Source: SAR324 cluster bacterium (lineage in GTDB: Bacteria; SAR324; XYD2-FULL-50-16). Taken from it: DNA of 64,000 nt. Shown here in pieces: positions 45,495-53,732 of the stretch (positions within the stretch are counted from its first letter, which is position 1; every line of letters begins with the position of its first letter). Position numbers and translations under genes: made by a program. Where the stretch lies: assembly GCA_028282885.1 (NCBI GenBank), contig JANQGX010000009.1, positions 1 through 64,000 on the forward strand, given 5' to 3'. The notes below the pieces were generated by a model, which had not been told where the DNA came from, did not search any database, and worked only from the letters and a program-made list of their open reading frames with translations.

Positions 45495-45711
45495 CCTGGG
45501 ATAGAAATCTTCCAGAGAGCGTCCCGGGGCATGACTCCCTGTTTAGATCGGGGAGAGTTATCCCGGCGCCGTACCAGGTGATGTCCGTTAATCAGCCGTT
45601 GGCATTCGGTTGGAAGTATTTTAAAGGCGAACCTGAATGACCCCCGGGGGCCTTTTATTGCAAACGGCAGTCAAGACCGAGGGAGGCGGCAGATTAAGAC
45701 AGGTCTGTTGG

Positions 45712-46470
45712 TTACCAGGTTGTCTCTCCCTGTACGGTTTTGAAAACAACCTGTCGCGGATGATTGACGGATACCAGGTATTCCATCGGTCGTTGCTTTT
45801 TGTCATAGACAAGGGTTCGATAAACCAGCGCCACATCTTTGTGGTTGATTCCCAGAAGCTCAGCCTCACGATGTGCAACTTTTGAGGCGCTTACCAGTCC
45901 TTCACCACGGCCCGGTTCAAGTCCGTATTTTTCTTTCAGCAAGGTGTATAACGAGGGGGCATTCACAATGTCTGTCGCCGATAACCCGGGAGTTAGTTTT
46001 GCAGGAATATAGCTGGTTTCAATACAAAAAGGGATGTCGTTGGCGGTGCGAAGACGGCGAATAGCAATAGTTTCTTCCCCTTCCTTGATCGCCAGACGCT
46101 TGGCCAATCGGCTGTTGGCGTGCGTGAGTTCAAAAAAAAGTAATTTGCTACCGGCTACATCCCCTTTGCTCCCGACAATTTCGGATATACTGAAGGAGGA
46201 TTTTGGGTCAATGGGACGATAGATCTGGGGAACGGTTAAAAATGTTCCGCTTGTTCCGCGGCGTTCCAATACTCCGTCTTCAATCAACAGTGAAATCGCT
46301 TTGCGAATGGTCATTCGACTTACTTTCAACCGCAATGACAATTCTCTTTCCGAAGGAATCCTGCTACCTGCTGAAAACTCGGGGCTCTCAATCATCTCAA
46401 GTAGTTTTTGTTGAGCCTGTATATAGATTTTGGGGAGAGGATTTTCCGGCTCGGTTGGCTGGTTCTTCAT
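45712..46470 (-). CDS. GntR-family regulator with UTRA domain (FrlR/HutC-like)
   Basis: A 252-aa repressor. The N-terminal winged helix is 'IPSERELSLRLKVSRMTIRKAISLLIEDGVLERRGTSGTFL' (about 37-78), and the rest is a UTRA ligand domain ending 'VYRTLVYDKKQRPMEYLVSVNHPRQVVFKTV'. UTRA regulators sense sugar phosphates or related effectors. It is divergent from the FrlB-like gene. The ACCAAT-N6-ATTGGT sites in both neighbouring promoters are its probable targets. Confidence 0.85.
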   Translation of the reverse strand: MKNQPTEPENPLPKIYIQAQQKLLEMIESPEFSAGSRIPSERELSLRLKVSRMTIRKAISLLIEDGVLERRGTSGTFLTVPQIYRPIDPKSSFSISEIVGSKGDVAGSKLLFFELTHANSRLAKRLAIKEGEETIAIRRLRTANDIPFCIETSYIPAKLTPGLSATDIVNAPSLYTLLKEKYGLEPGRGEGLVSASKVAHREAELLGINHKDVALVYRTLVYDKKQRPMEYLVSVNHPRQVVFKTVQGETTW

Positions 46471-46654
46471 TCGTTAGATTTTGTTCTATGGATTTGATTT
46501 AGAGCTTTTTCGGAAGTCGTGTCGATGAAACTCAATATATCGGTTATTGGCTAGGATATCAATCTTCAATGGTTTCTGATTTTAGGATTTTTACCAATTC
46601 CGGTTGAATGATGCAAAAGGAATCGGGAACCTGCGATAAACGCTTACCAGAAAG

Positions 46655-46683
46655 TTGACATGAGCTATGTTGAATGATAGAAA
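46655..46683 (+). promoter_or_regulatory. Sigma-70 promoter of the frlB-like operon
   Basis: -35 TTGACA (46655-46660), 17-bp spacer and extended -10 TGA-TAGAAA (-10 at 46678-46683). The operator begins 46 bp after the -35 start, as in the binding-protein promoter. Confidence 0.5.
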
Positions 46684-46700
46684 TAACAAATTGGCTACAT

Positions 46701-46718
46701 ACCAATATAACAATTGGT
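46701..46718. promoter_or_regulatory. GntR/UTRA-type operator, copy 2
   Basis: ACCAAT-N6-ATTGGT, the same inverted repeat and spacing as at 44462-44479, again with an upstream TTGG half site and a downstream TAT-rich flank. It lies in the 301-bp gap between the divergent regulator and frlB-like genes. Confidence 0.65.
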
Positions 46719-46771
46719 CTATTTATTCATAAAGCCGATTGTATGGATAACCCAATCTTAAAAGGAAGGAA

Positions 46772-47785
46772 ATGGCTTCGGATATCGACAAGGATGCAAT
46801 TATTCAGAATCTCAAGATTGCCAGTGAGAACATTTTTAAAGCCGAATCATTGGGTAGCGAACTAGCCGACAGCATAGATCGTATTTATCTCATTGGCTGT
46901 GGTGCTCCCAACAGAATTATGTTGGGATTGCAATACTGGCTTGAACACTTTAGCCCGTCCCTTGAGGTCAGACGATATTTCCCAGCCGAATTTCTAACTC
47001 TGAACCCTCCAAGCCTGGATGAAAAGACGTTGGTCCTTTTGGGGTCAAAGTCCGGTACCACACCGGAAACTATCGAAGCCGCAAAATTCCTGAAAGGAAA
47101 ACCCTGCCATACCATAGCCGTTACACAAACCAAGGAGGTACCTCTGGCACTTGCTGCGCAACATGTACTGGCTCTTGGAGATTTAGGTGAATGGCATAAT
47201 GGCATGTTCATGGTTATGCAGGCTTTGATCGGTGGAATTCTCGATAAAAAAGGAGAATGGCCCCTTCAAAAGAAATTAATGCGTTCCCTTGCAAACGTAC
47301 CCAGGCTATTAGCCGATACAAAGCTGTTAACCGACCAAAGAACTGCGGAAGAGGCCCGCTTATATCATAAGGATAAGATAATTTACCAGGTTGCTTCCGG
47401 GCCGGTGTTCGGGGAGGCTTATGTTTTTGGAGTCTGTACTTTGATGGAAATGCAATGGATGCACAGCTACCCCATTGAAGCAGCGGAGTTCTTCCATGGC
47501 CCTTTTGAAATTGTTGACCAGGATACGCCGTTGGTACTGATGGTGGGTGAGGACCCAAGCCGTCCGCTGATGGAGAGAGTGGTACGTTTTTGCAAAAAAT
47601 ATACAGAGCGTTTGATCATCTATGACTCAGTTGACCTGCCGATGCCGGGTGTTGACAATGAGGTCCGTTGTATTATAGCTCCTCTTGTATTGGGGGCGTG
47701 CCTGGAGAGGCTCAGTGAGCACCTTGCAGTTTGGCATAATCATCCCCTGACAACTCGCCGCTATATGTGGAAAACCGAATATTGA
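46772..47785 (+). CDS. SIS-domain sugar-phosphate deglycase/isomerase, FrlB-like
   Basis: A 337-aa two-SIS-domain protein: 'IYLIGCGAPNRIMLGLQYWLEHFSPSLEVRRYFPAEFL', 'LLGSKSGTTPETIEAAKFLKGK', and in the second half 'VASGPVFGEAYVFGVCTLMEMQWMHSYPIEAAEFFHGPFEIVD'. The E-x-x-E-F-FHGP motif is the active-site segment of FrlB and GlmS-type isomerases. FrlB splits fructoselysine 6-phosphate to lysine and glucose 6-phosphate. RBS AAGGAAGG. The PfkB kinase gene starts 1 bp after the stop, the usual deglycase-kinase pair. Confidence 0.83.
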   Translation: MASDIDKDAIIQNLKIASENIFKAESLGSELADSIDRIYLIGCGAPNRIMLGLQYWLEHFSPSLEVRRYFPAEFLTLNPPSLDEKTLVLLGSKSGTTPETIEAAKFLKGKPCHTIAVTQTKEVPLALAAQHVLALGDLGEWHNGMFMVMQALIGGILDKKGEWPLQKKLMRSLANVPRLLADTKLLTDQRTAEEARLYHKDKIIYQVASGPVFGEAYVFGVCTLMEMQWMHSYPIEAAEFFHGPFEIVDQDTPLVLMVGEDPSRPLMERVVRFCKKYTERLIIYDSVDLPMPGVDNEVRCIIAPLVLGACLERLSEHLAVWHNHPLTTRRYMWKTEY

Positions 47786-47786
47786 G

Positions 47787-48626
47787 ATGAAGAGAATACT
47801 GGGAATCGGTGATAATACGGTGGATCTTTATATCGATAAAAACCTGATGTTTCCGGGTGGAAATGCCGTTAACGTTGCTGTAAACAGTCGTCGCTGCGGT
47901 GTCGAATCTGCCTATCTGGGTTGCCTGGGAAACGACAATGCGGGTAAATTGATTTATGATAGTCTGGTTTCTGAAAATGTAGACGTCAGTCGCTGCCGGC
48001 GCATTGAAGGAAGTAATGCCTGGTCCCGTATAATACATAATGGCAATGATCGTGACTTTGACGGATCCGATCCCGGGGTCAGGGCTCAGTATGAGCTGCA
48101 GGAAGCTGATTATGCCTATATTCGAACTTTCAATCTGGCCCATTCCAGTATTTACAGTGACCTGGAAACAGAAATCAAAAAACTGGATGAGGTTGCCCCC
48201 TTAATCTCATTTGATTTTTCCGACTCCTCGGACTGGTCTTATATCGAGTCGATTGCCCCTTATACTGACATCACTTTCATTTCTGCTGACAAGGAGACAG
48301 AAGAGAAGGCAGGGAACCTGGCAAGGGAAATTCACAGCCTGGGCCCTTCTGTCGTTGTTGTAACCCAAGGTGAACATGGCGCCTTGGCATTTGATGGGTC
48401 AGGTTTCCATAAACAGAATATAGTCAAGGCTAATGTTGTTGATACTTTGGGAGCCGGTGATGGTTTTATCGCAGGTTTTCTGGTGGATTACCTGGAATGC
48501 CAAAACATCAAATCAGCACTCATCAAAGGAGCACTGGAGGCATCCAAAGTGTGCTCCATCTGGGGCGCGTATGGATACGGCGTTGTGACTCCGGATCATC
48601 AGGCTGGCAGGAAAGCGACTGACTAA
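47787..48626 (+). CDS. PfkB-family sugar kinase, FrlD-like fructosamine kinase
   Basis: A 279-aa ribokinase-fold kinase: 'GGNAVNVAVNSRRCGVESAYLGCLGNDNAG' (about 24-53) and the catalytic 'VVDTLGAGDGFIAGFL' with D225. It is short like FrlD and lacks the longer N-terminal part of fructokinases. It would phosphorylate the fructosyl moiety of an Amadori compound, giving the substrate for the preceding FrlB-like enzyme. The genes are 1 bp apart. Confidence 0.82.
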   Translation: MKRILGIGDNTVDLYIDKNLMFPGGNAVNVAVNSRRCGVESAYLGCLGNDNAGKLIYDSLVSENVDVSRCRRIEGSNAWSRIIHNGNDRDFDGSDPGVRAQYELQEADYAYIRTFNLAHSSIYSDLETEIKKLDEVAPLISFDFSDSSDWSYIESIAPYTDITFISADKETEEKAGNLAREIHSLGPSVVVVTQGEHGALAFDGSGFHKQNIVKANVVDTLGAGDGFIAGFLVDYLECQNIKSALIKGALEASKVCSIWGAYGYGVVTPDHQAGRKATD

Positions 48627-48909
48627 ATACAGGCGTTTTTGGGAACGATCGTCCCCTCTTCTTTTATCCCCCGGGAACTCAGTGGCCTCGATGGCCTCGA
48701 TTTGCATATTCAATTAAAATTGGTTTTTTTCAAGGCAATAAGACGCCGGACTTTATCAATCCGGCACTTATAAGCTTCTCATATCTAGCTGTAATTGATG
48801 AATCTTTGCATTGAACAACCACCCTCCAAAATGCTAGCCTTACCTAAAATATCGCAACTGTAAATCCCGCCAGGCATCTGAAAAATTCCGTTAAATACCA
48901 GTCGGCCTT

Positions 48910-50505
48910 ATGGATGAAACCAGTAAATCGCACCAGACCAAAAATGATCTTCAGACACGCTTTCAATTTGAAAGGGTTCTTTCTGAATTATCGGCAAAAT
49001 TTGTTCGTCTGGAAAGCAGTGAAATCGACAATCAAATCGAAAGAGGGCTCAGGTCTCTTGTTGATGTGTTGAACGTTGATCGTTGCAGCCTGGCTCAGTT
49101 TTCAGGAGATATGGAAGTTCTTCCCGTGACTCATACCTATTCAAAACCGGGCGTCCGTCTGCTGTCATCGGCCATGCTAAATATTGAAATCCCCTGGTAT
49201 GTCAAGAAAATCAAAAAGGGTGAAATCGTCTCCGTGCCGGTAATTGACGATTTGCCGAAAGAGGCGGAGGTAGATAAAAAATGGTTGATTCAACACAATA
49301 CCATATCCAATCTTCTCATACCCTTGAATGTCGGGCAGTCACCTCTTGGCTTGATGGGCCTGGCAACCACCCGGGAAACGAGATATTGGCCCAGTGATTT
49401 GATTCAAAGGTTGCAGTTGGCGGGCGAGGTCTTTGCGAATGCACTGATGCGAAAACGAAAAGACCAGGAGCTTATCGAGGCTTTCACCAGAATTAACCTG
49501 TTAAAGGAAAAACTGGAAGTTGAAAATGTCTATTTAAGGGACGAGGTGGAATCCTGTAATCGTTTTCAGGAAATCATCGGTGACTCCCCGGCCATTAAGA
49601 AGGTATTAAGTCAAATCGAGAAAGTTGCCGGAACGGACTCAACGGTTCTCATCAGCGGCGAAACCGGCACGGGCAAGGAGTTGATTGCTCGTGCAGTGCA
49701 CAACAACAGCAAGCGCCAAAAGCGCACAATGATCAAAATTAATTGTGCCGCCATCCCCCCGACACTCATTGAAAGCGAGTTGTTCGGCAGGGAGAAAGGA
49801 GCATATACAGGCGCTACGAAGATGCAGATCGGCCGATTCGAAATGGCCAATGAATCCACTTTGTTTCTGGACGAAATAACCGAAATGCCGTTTGCACTGC
49901 AAGCCAAGTTGTTGAGGGTGCTCCAGGAAAAACAGTTTGAGCGGTTGGGAGGGAACAAAACGATTGATATCAATGTAAGGATTATCGCTGCTACCAATCA
50001 AAACATCTCCGAAAAGATAAAAGCGGGAAAATTCAGACAGGATCTTTTTTACCGGATTAATGTTTTTCCACTGGACCTTCCGCCACTGAGGGATCGAATT
50101 GAAGATATCCCGCTTTTGGTGGAACACTTTGTCGACGAATTCAGGAAGGTGATGACAACCAAATGCAGGCAGGTTTCAGAAGACAGTATCAAATCTCTGA
50201 TGCATTACTCATGGCCGGGAAACATCAGGGAACTGAGGAATGTAATCGAGCGCGCCATGATCTTAAACACCGGATCAACCCTGCATATCAACTTGTCAAA
50301 AGGCGATGTCGATCAAACCAATTTACTCACGCTGGATGATATCATCAGAAACCATATTATTCGCATTTTGAATTCGACCAATTGGGTGGTCAGCGGCAAA
50401 AAGGGAGCGGCAACCGTGCTTGGAATACCTCCGACCACACTGGAATCCAAAATGAAAAAGCTGGGAATCGTCCGACCGGCATTGAAACACCAAATCGACA
50501 CTTAA
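48910..50505 (+). CDS. Sigma-54 activator with GAF domain and Fis-type HTH
   Basis: A 531-aa regulator. A GAF domain (about 20-185, 'LVDVLNVDRCSLAQFSGD', 'LLIPLNVGQSPLGLMGLAT') is followed by a short coiled linker. The AAA+ core has Walker A GETGTGKE (250-257) and a canonical sigma-54 loop GAYTGA (297-302). A Fis-type helix-turn-helix closes the protein ('GAATVLGIPPTTLESKMKKLGI'). It is 283 bp downstream of the frlD-like gene and convergent with the TRAP operon. The target promoter is not visible in the window. Confidence 0.87.
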   Translation: MDETSKSHQTKNDLQTRFQFERVLSELSAKFVRLESSEIDNQIERGLRSLVDVLNVDRCSLAQFSGDMEVLPVTHTYSKPGVRLLSSAMLNIEIPWYVKKIKKGEIVSVPVIDDLPKEAEVDKKWLIQHNTISNLLIPLNVGQSPLGLMGLATTRETRYWPSDLIQRLQLAGEVFANALMRKRKDQELIEAFTRINLLKEKLEVENVYLRDEVESCNRFQEIIGDSPAIKKVLSQIEKVAGTDSTVLISGETGTGKELIARAVHNNSKRQKRTMIKINCAAIPPTLIESELFGREKGAYTGATKMQIGRFEMANESTLFLDEITEMPFALQAKLLRVLQEKQFERLGGNKTIDINVRIIAATNQNISEKIKAGKFRQDLFYRINVFPLDLPPLRDRIEDIPLLVEHFVDEFRKVMTTKCRQVSEDSIKSLMHYSWPGNIRELRNVIERAMILNTGSTLHINLSKGDVDQTNLLTLDDIIRNHIIRILNSTNWVVSGKKGAATVLGIPPTTLESKMKKLGIVRPALKHQIDT

Positions 50506-50531
50506 TTTGTGTCATCTGGTTCCATTTCTAC

Positions 50532-51842
50532 TTACATTCTGTTTGGCAGCCACAAGGCAATCTGAGGGAAAAAAAGTATCAGAAAAATCCCCGAGACAGC
50601 CAGTATGATATATGGCAGCACTGAATAGTAAATATCGGTCATTTTGATTCCTTCGGGCGATACCCCTTTCATCACAAAGCATAACAACCCAAAAGGAGGC
50701 GTTAGCAGCCCGATAGTAATACTCAGCAGCATCAACAACCCAAACCAGATGGGATCAAAATGCAATACCTTTACAATGGGCAAAAACATGGGAACGCCGA
50801 TCATTATCATGGACAACTGATCAATCATGGTACCCATGATGATGAGTATGATGACCATAATAGCGATAATCAACAGGGGCGCAACATCAAGGCTCACAGC
50901 GGTCTCGACAATGCCGCGGGTAACACCGGTAAATGCCAGTATCTGGCTAAAGGCAACCGATCCGGCCACGATCATGAAGATCATTGAGGTGATTTCCAGG
51001 GTTCTGAGTGCGGATTTGGCAATGACATCAAAAGACAGTTTCCCATAAAAAAAGGCCAGGATAAAGCTGGCTATTCCACCAAGCGCGGAAGCTTCTGTAG
51101 GTGTTGCGATACCAGAGAAAATCGATCCAAGAACCGCTAAGACTATCAACGACAATGGGAACAGGTATTTGAAAAAATCGACAGTCAGACTTGATTCGGA
51201 TTTGCTGACAGATTCTCCCGGGGGAGCTAATTTTGGGTTTATCAGGCAGGATATCACAATGAATGCACCAAACAGGCTTGACAAAAGCAGCCCCGGAATA
51301 AAACCGGCCATCAGCAGTTTTCCGACAGAGACGCTTGCTTGAGACGCCAGGACAATAGCCAATGTGCTTGGGGGAATCACGACTGCCAACGCACTCCCTG
51401 CCATGATGGGTCCCATGCTCATGTATTTTGAGTACTTGCGCTTTCTCATCTCGGGGGTTAACAGCGAACCAAACATTGCGCAGGTTCCCAAAGCGGATCC
51501 ACTCAGACAATCAAAAAGAGCACCACCCATAACCGAAACCATGGCCAGTCGACCCGGCAATCTATAGAGCATTCGTTCTACCACATCAATAGCTTTTGTT
51601 GCCATTCCCGAAACAAAGATGACCTCGCCCATAATAATAAATAGAGGTACAGGGGTCAGTGTGAATATTCCGATGGAATCAACCATGCTTCTGATCAGCA
51701 GGCTGATACTGTTTATCCCTCCCATGAAGAATATTATGCCCACAATGTCGAGCAAGATAAATGTTGTGAACACCGGAACCCCGGCTATCAAGCAGAAAAC
51801 CAGGCCACCGGCTATGATCAACAGAATAATCGTCCAATCCAT
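50532..51842 (-). CDS. dctM: TRAP transporter large permease (DctM)
   Basis: A 436-aa twelve-helix membrane protein of the DctM family: 'PVPLFIIMGEVIFVSGMATKAIDVVERMLYRLPGRLAMVSVMGGALFDCLSGSALGTCAMFGSLLTPEMRKRKYSK', 'VIPPSTLAIVLASQASVSVGKLLMAGFIPGLLL', 'GIATPTEASALGG', 'ITIGLLTPPFGLLCFVMKG'. It translocates the substrate with Na+ and is the last gene of the DctPQM operon. Confidence 0.92.
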   Translation of the reverse strand: MDWTIILLIIAGGLVFCLIAGVPVFTTFILLDIVGIIFFMGGINSISLLIRSMVDSIGIFTLTPVPLFIIMGEVIFVSGMATKAIDVVERMLYRLPGRLAMVSVMGGALFDCLSGSALGTCAMFGSLLTPEMRKRKYSKYMSMGPIMAGSALAVVIPPSTLAIVLASQASVSVGKLLMAGFIPGLLLSSLFGAFIVISCLINPKLAPPGESVSKSESSLTVDFFKYLFPLSLIVLAVLGSIFSGIATPTEASALGGIASFILAFFYGKLSFDVIAKSALRTLEITSMIFMIVAGSVAFSQILAFTGVTRGIVETAVSLDVAPLLIIAIMVIILIIMGTMIDQLSMIMIGVPMFLPIVKVLHFDPIWFGLLMLLSITIGLLTPPFGLLCFVMKGVSPEGIKMTDIYYSVLPYIILAVSGIFLILFFPQIALWLPNRM

Positions 51843-51944
51843 TCAATTTCCTTAATCGGGTTCCCGGATTACCGATCAGTTTGAAGATGATAAATCCGTC
51901 TCCAGTTGAGAGGGATAAAGTTACGAATCGGCTGATTTCAAGAT

Positions 51945-52469
51945 TTAATGGGTTAAAACCTCGGCAAAATACTTTCTGAAATACCTGACGGTAACCTTTC
52001 CAGATTCAACTACCATAAAAAAGCCGGCAAATGGGAAAAGGCTGAGAAGAATCCATTTTTGGAACGTCAGATACACCTTAATCTCCTGAACCCCGCTGGT
52101 GTAAACATCGTATGCAGCGTCAAAACCAATAACGGTGAAGATCAGGCAGATCAATGTCACTATGCTGAAGATACAGCCATTATACAATGCGTTCTTTCTT
52201 CCATGGATCAGGGTCGTCACGATATCCACGCGCACGTGTCCACCTGTTTTGATGAGCCAGCCGGAGCCAAACAGGGTGATGACAATCAAGCTGATTTCGC
52301 TGAATTCCAAAGCCCAGCCAAAATCTACAATCGAGTTTCTAAAAATGACGGATGCACCGATGGAAACCATCATAAATACGATTAAGAGACAGGCGACCAC
52401 AACCATGGCTTTGACAAATAAATCGTAAATTGCAGTGACACCTTTGATAAACGATTTTAGTAGTCTCAT
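51945..52469 (-). CDS. dctQ: TRAP transporter small permease (DctQ)
   Basis: The start at 52469 (MRLLKSFIKGV, 174 aa) fits the family length better than the upstream in-frame start at 52529. Four membrane helices with the DctQ pattern 'WALEFSEISLIVITLFGSGWLIKTGGHVRVDI'. It lies between the dctP and dctM genes. Confidence 0.87.
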   Translation of the reverse strand: MRLLKSFIKGVTAIYDLFVKAMVVVACLLIVFMMVSIGASVIFRNSIVDFGWALEFSEISLIVITLFGSGWLIKTGGHVRVDIVTTLIHGRKNALYNGCIFSIVTLICLIFTVIGFDAAYDVYTSGVQEIKVYLTFQKWILLSLFPFAGFFMVVESGKVTVRYFRKYFAEVLTH

Positions 52470-52586
52470 CTGTTTGCTGAGTTGAGTTGGGCAGGATGTT
52501 CTATTATCGAACGCGTTTGATTGAATCAACCTCCGGGATTATGCAGGCACCATTGCGAATGCCCGCATAATCTTATTCACACGGTT

Positions 52587-53576
52587 TTATTTATTCCCGG
52601 ACACTATTTTTTTGATTTCCGAGACTCTTTTTGATTTACTTATAGCCGCTTTCCAGCCTTCTTCATAGGACATTTTTATATACCAGTCTTTATCACTATC
52701 CGAGAACTTGATTTCCTCCATCCCCCCGGCCAGAAGGGTCTGGGTTATTTCAGACTGCAAGGCGACTTGCGCATCATGTGCCTTCATTTCGTATTCTTTC
52801 ATAATCTTGACTAGCAATTCCTGTTGTGCCTTATCCAATGAATCAAACTTCTTTTTATTCATAAAGACATACACATCAACCGTCCAAAAGGGAGGTCCCC
52901 AAATGTATTTCACAACCTCATGCCATCCCCACGGCCTGATCTCTCTTCCGCCCCAGAAAAAGCCGTCAACAATTCCACGTTCCAGTGCCGTGTACACCTC
53001 TGCTCCCGAGGTGCTGATACCTTTCGCCTTAAGCGCTTTTATCAGCGGAATGTAGATTGGGACAATGCGCATGGTGTTTCCACTCAGGTTTGGGGTTGTG
53101 ATTTTTTTATTGAGATATGCCTGAAATTTTTGTCCGGCCGAGGATCGCGCCAGGTAAACCAATTGTTTCTCATTGTGGTATTGATTCATCAAGTCGAATA
53201 TCCCATTGTTGCGATCTTCCCAGGGTTTGGTTTCAATGAGCTTCATCGAATCCACTTCCGGGATTACACCGGTATTGTAAGCGGCAGCAGTATAAGCAAT
53301 ATCGACAATTCCGGCCTGTATCGATTCGCAACCCTGGAAAGGCGTAAAAATTTCCGGGCCGCCCACATAACGGATACTCAGGTTTGCCGCCTTACCTTTT
53401 TCATTAATCATGTCCTGGAGCAGTTGAAGCCCGGGTTTCGCGGGATCCATCATATTCGGCCAGCCGGACCACAGTTTCAGTTCAACCTTCTTAGACGCTG
53501 CAGACAAGGGAGAACCAAATACCAGCAAGAACAGTACTACCACAAACGATAATACAACCTTATGCGTTGATTTCAT
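52587..53576 (-). CDS. dctP: TRAP transporter solute-binding protein (DctP)
   Basis: The start at 53576 follows AAAAAAGGAGATAAC (329 aa, signal peptide cleaved after PLSAA). DctP-family segments: 'ELKLWSGWPNMMDPAKPGLQLLQDMINEKG', 'QGCESIQAGIVDIAYTAAAYNTGVIPE', 'SGNTMRIVPIYIPLIKALKAKGISTSGAEVYTALERGIVDGFFWGG'. The ligand is probably a carboxylate; the nearby molybdoenzyme could act on it. First gene of dctPQM. Confidence 0.9.
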   Translation of the reverse strand: MKSTHKVVLSFVVVLFLLVFGSPLSAASKKVELKLWSGWPNMMDPAKPGLQLLQDMINEKGKAANLSIRYVGGPEIFTPFQGCESIQAGIVDIAYTAAAYNTGVIPEVDSMKLIETKPWEDRNNGIFDLMNQYHNEKQLVYLARSSAGQKFQAYLNKKITTPNLSGNTMRIVPIYIPLIKALKAKGISTSGAEVYTALERGIVDGFFWGGREIRPWGWHEVVKYIWGPPFWTVDVYVFMNKKKFDSLDKAQQELLVKIMKEYEMKAHDAQVALQSEITQTLLAGGMEEIKFSDSDKDWYIKMSYEEGWKAAISKSKRVSEIKKIVSGNK

Positions 53577-53685
53577 GTTATCTCCTTTTTTGATGCTTGC
53601 AAGATGATGTAACTGAGACGGCGAACCGCTCATAATACTTTTGCAGACTTCGCCGTACCTGGAAAGGGTTTTTGTTCACCAACAG

Positions 53686-53721
53686 ATCCTCGTTGCAACG
53701 ATATATTGTTGCAACGAGGAT
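53686..53721. promoter_or_regulatory. Long hairpin with two GTTGCAAC palindromes
   Basis: Perfect 14-bp arms (53686-53699 and 53708-53721) with an 8-nt loop. Each arm holds the self-palindromic octamer GTTGCAAC, so the site can also be read as two dimer sites spaced 16 bp centre to centre. It lies 12 bp after the molybdoenzyme stop and 110 bp before dctP. There is a TTTT only on the plus side. Confidence 0.55.
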
Positions 53722-53732
53722 TTTCAGAAAGC

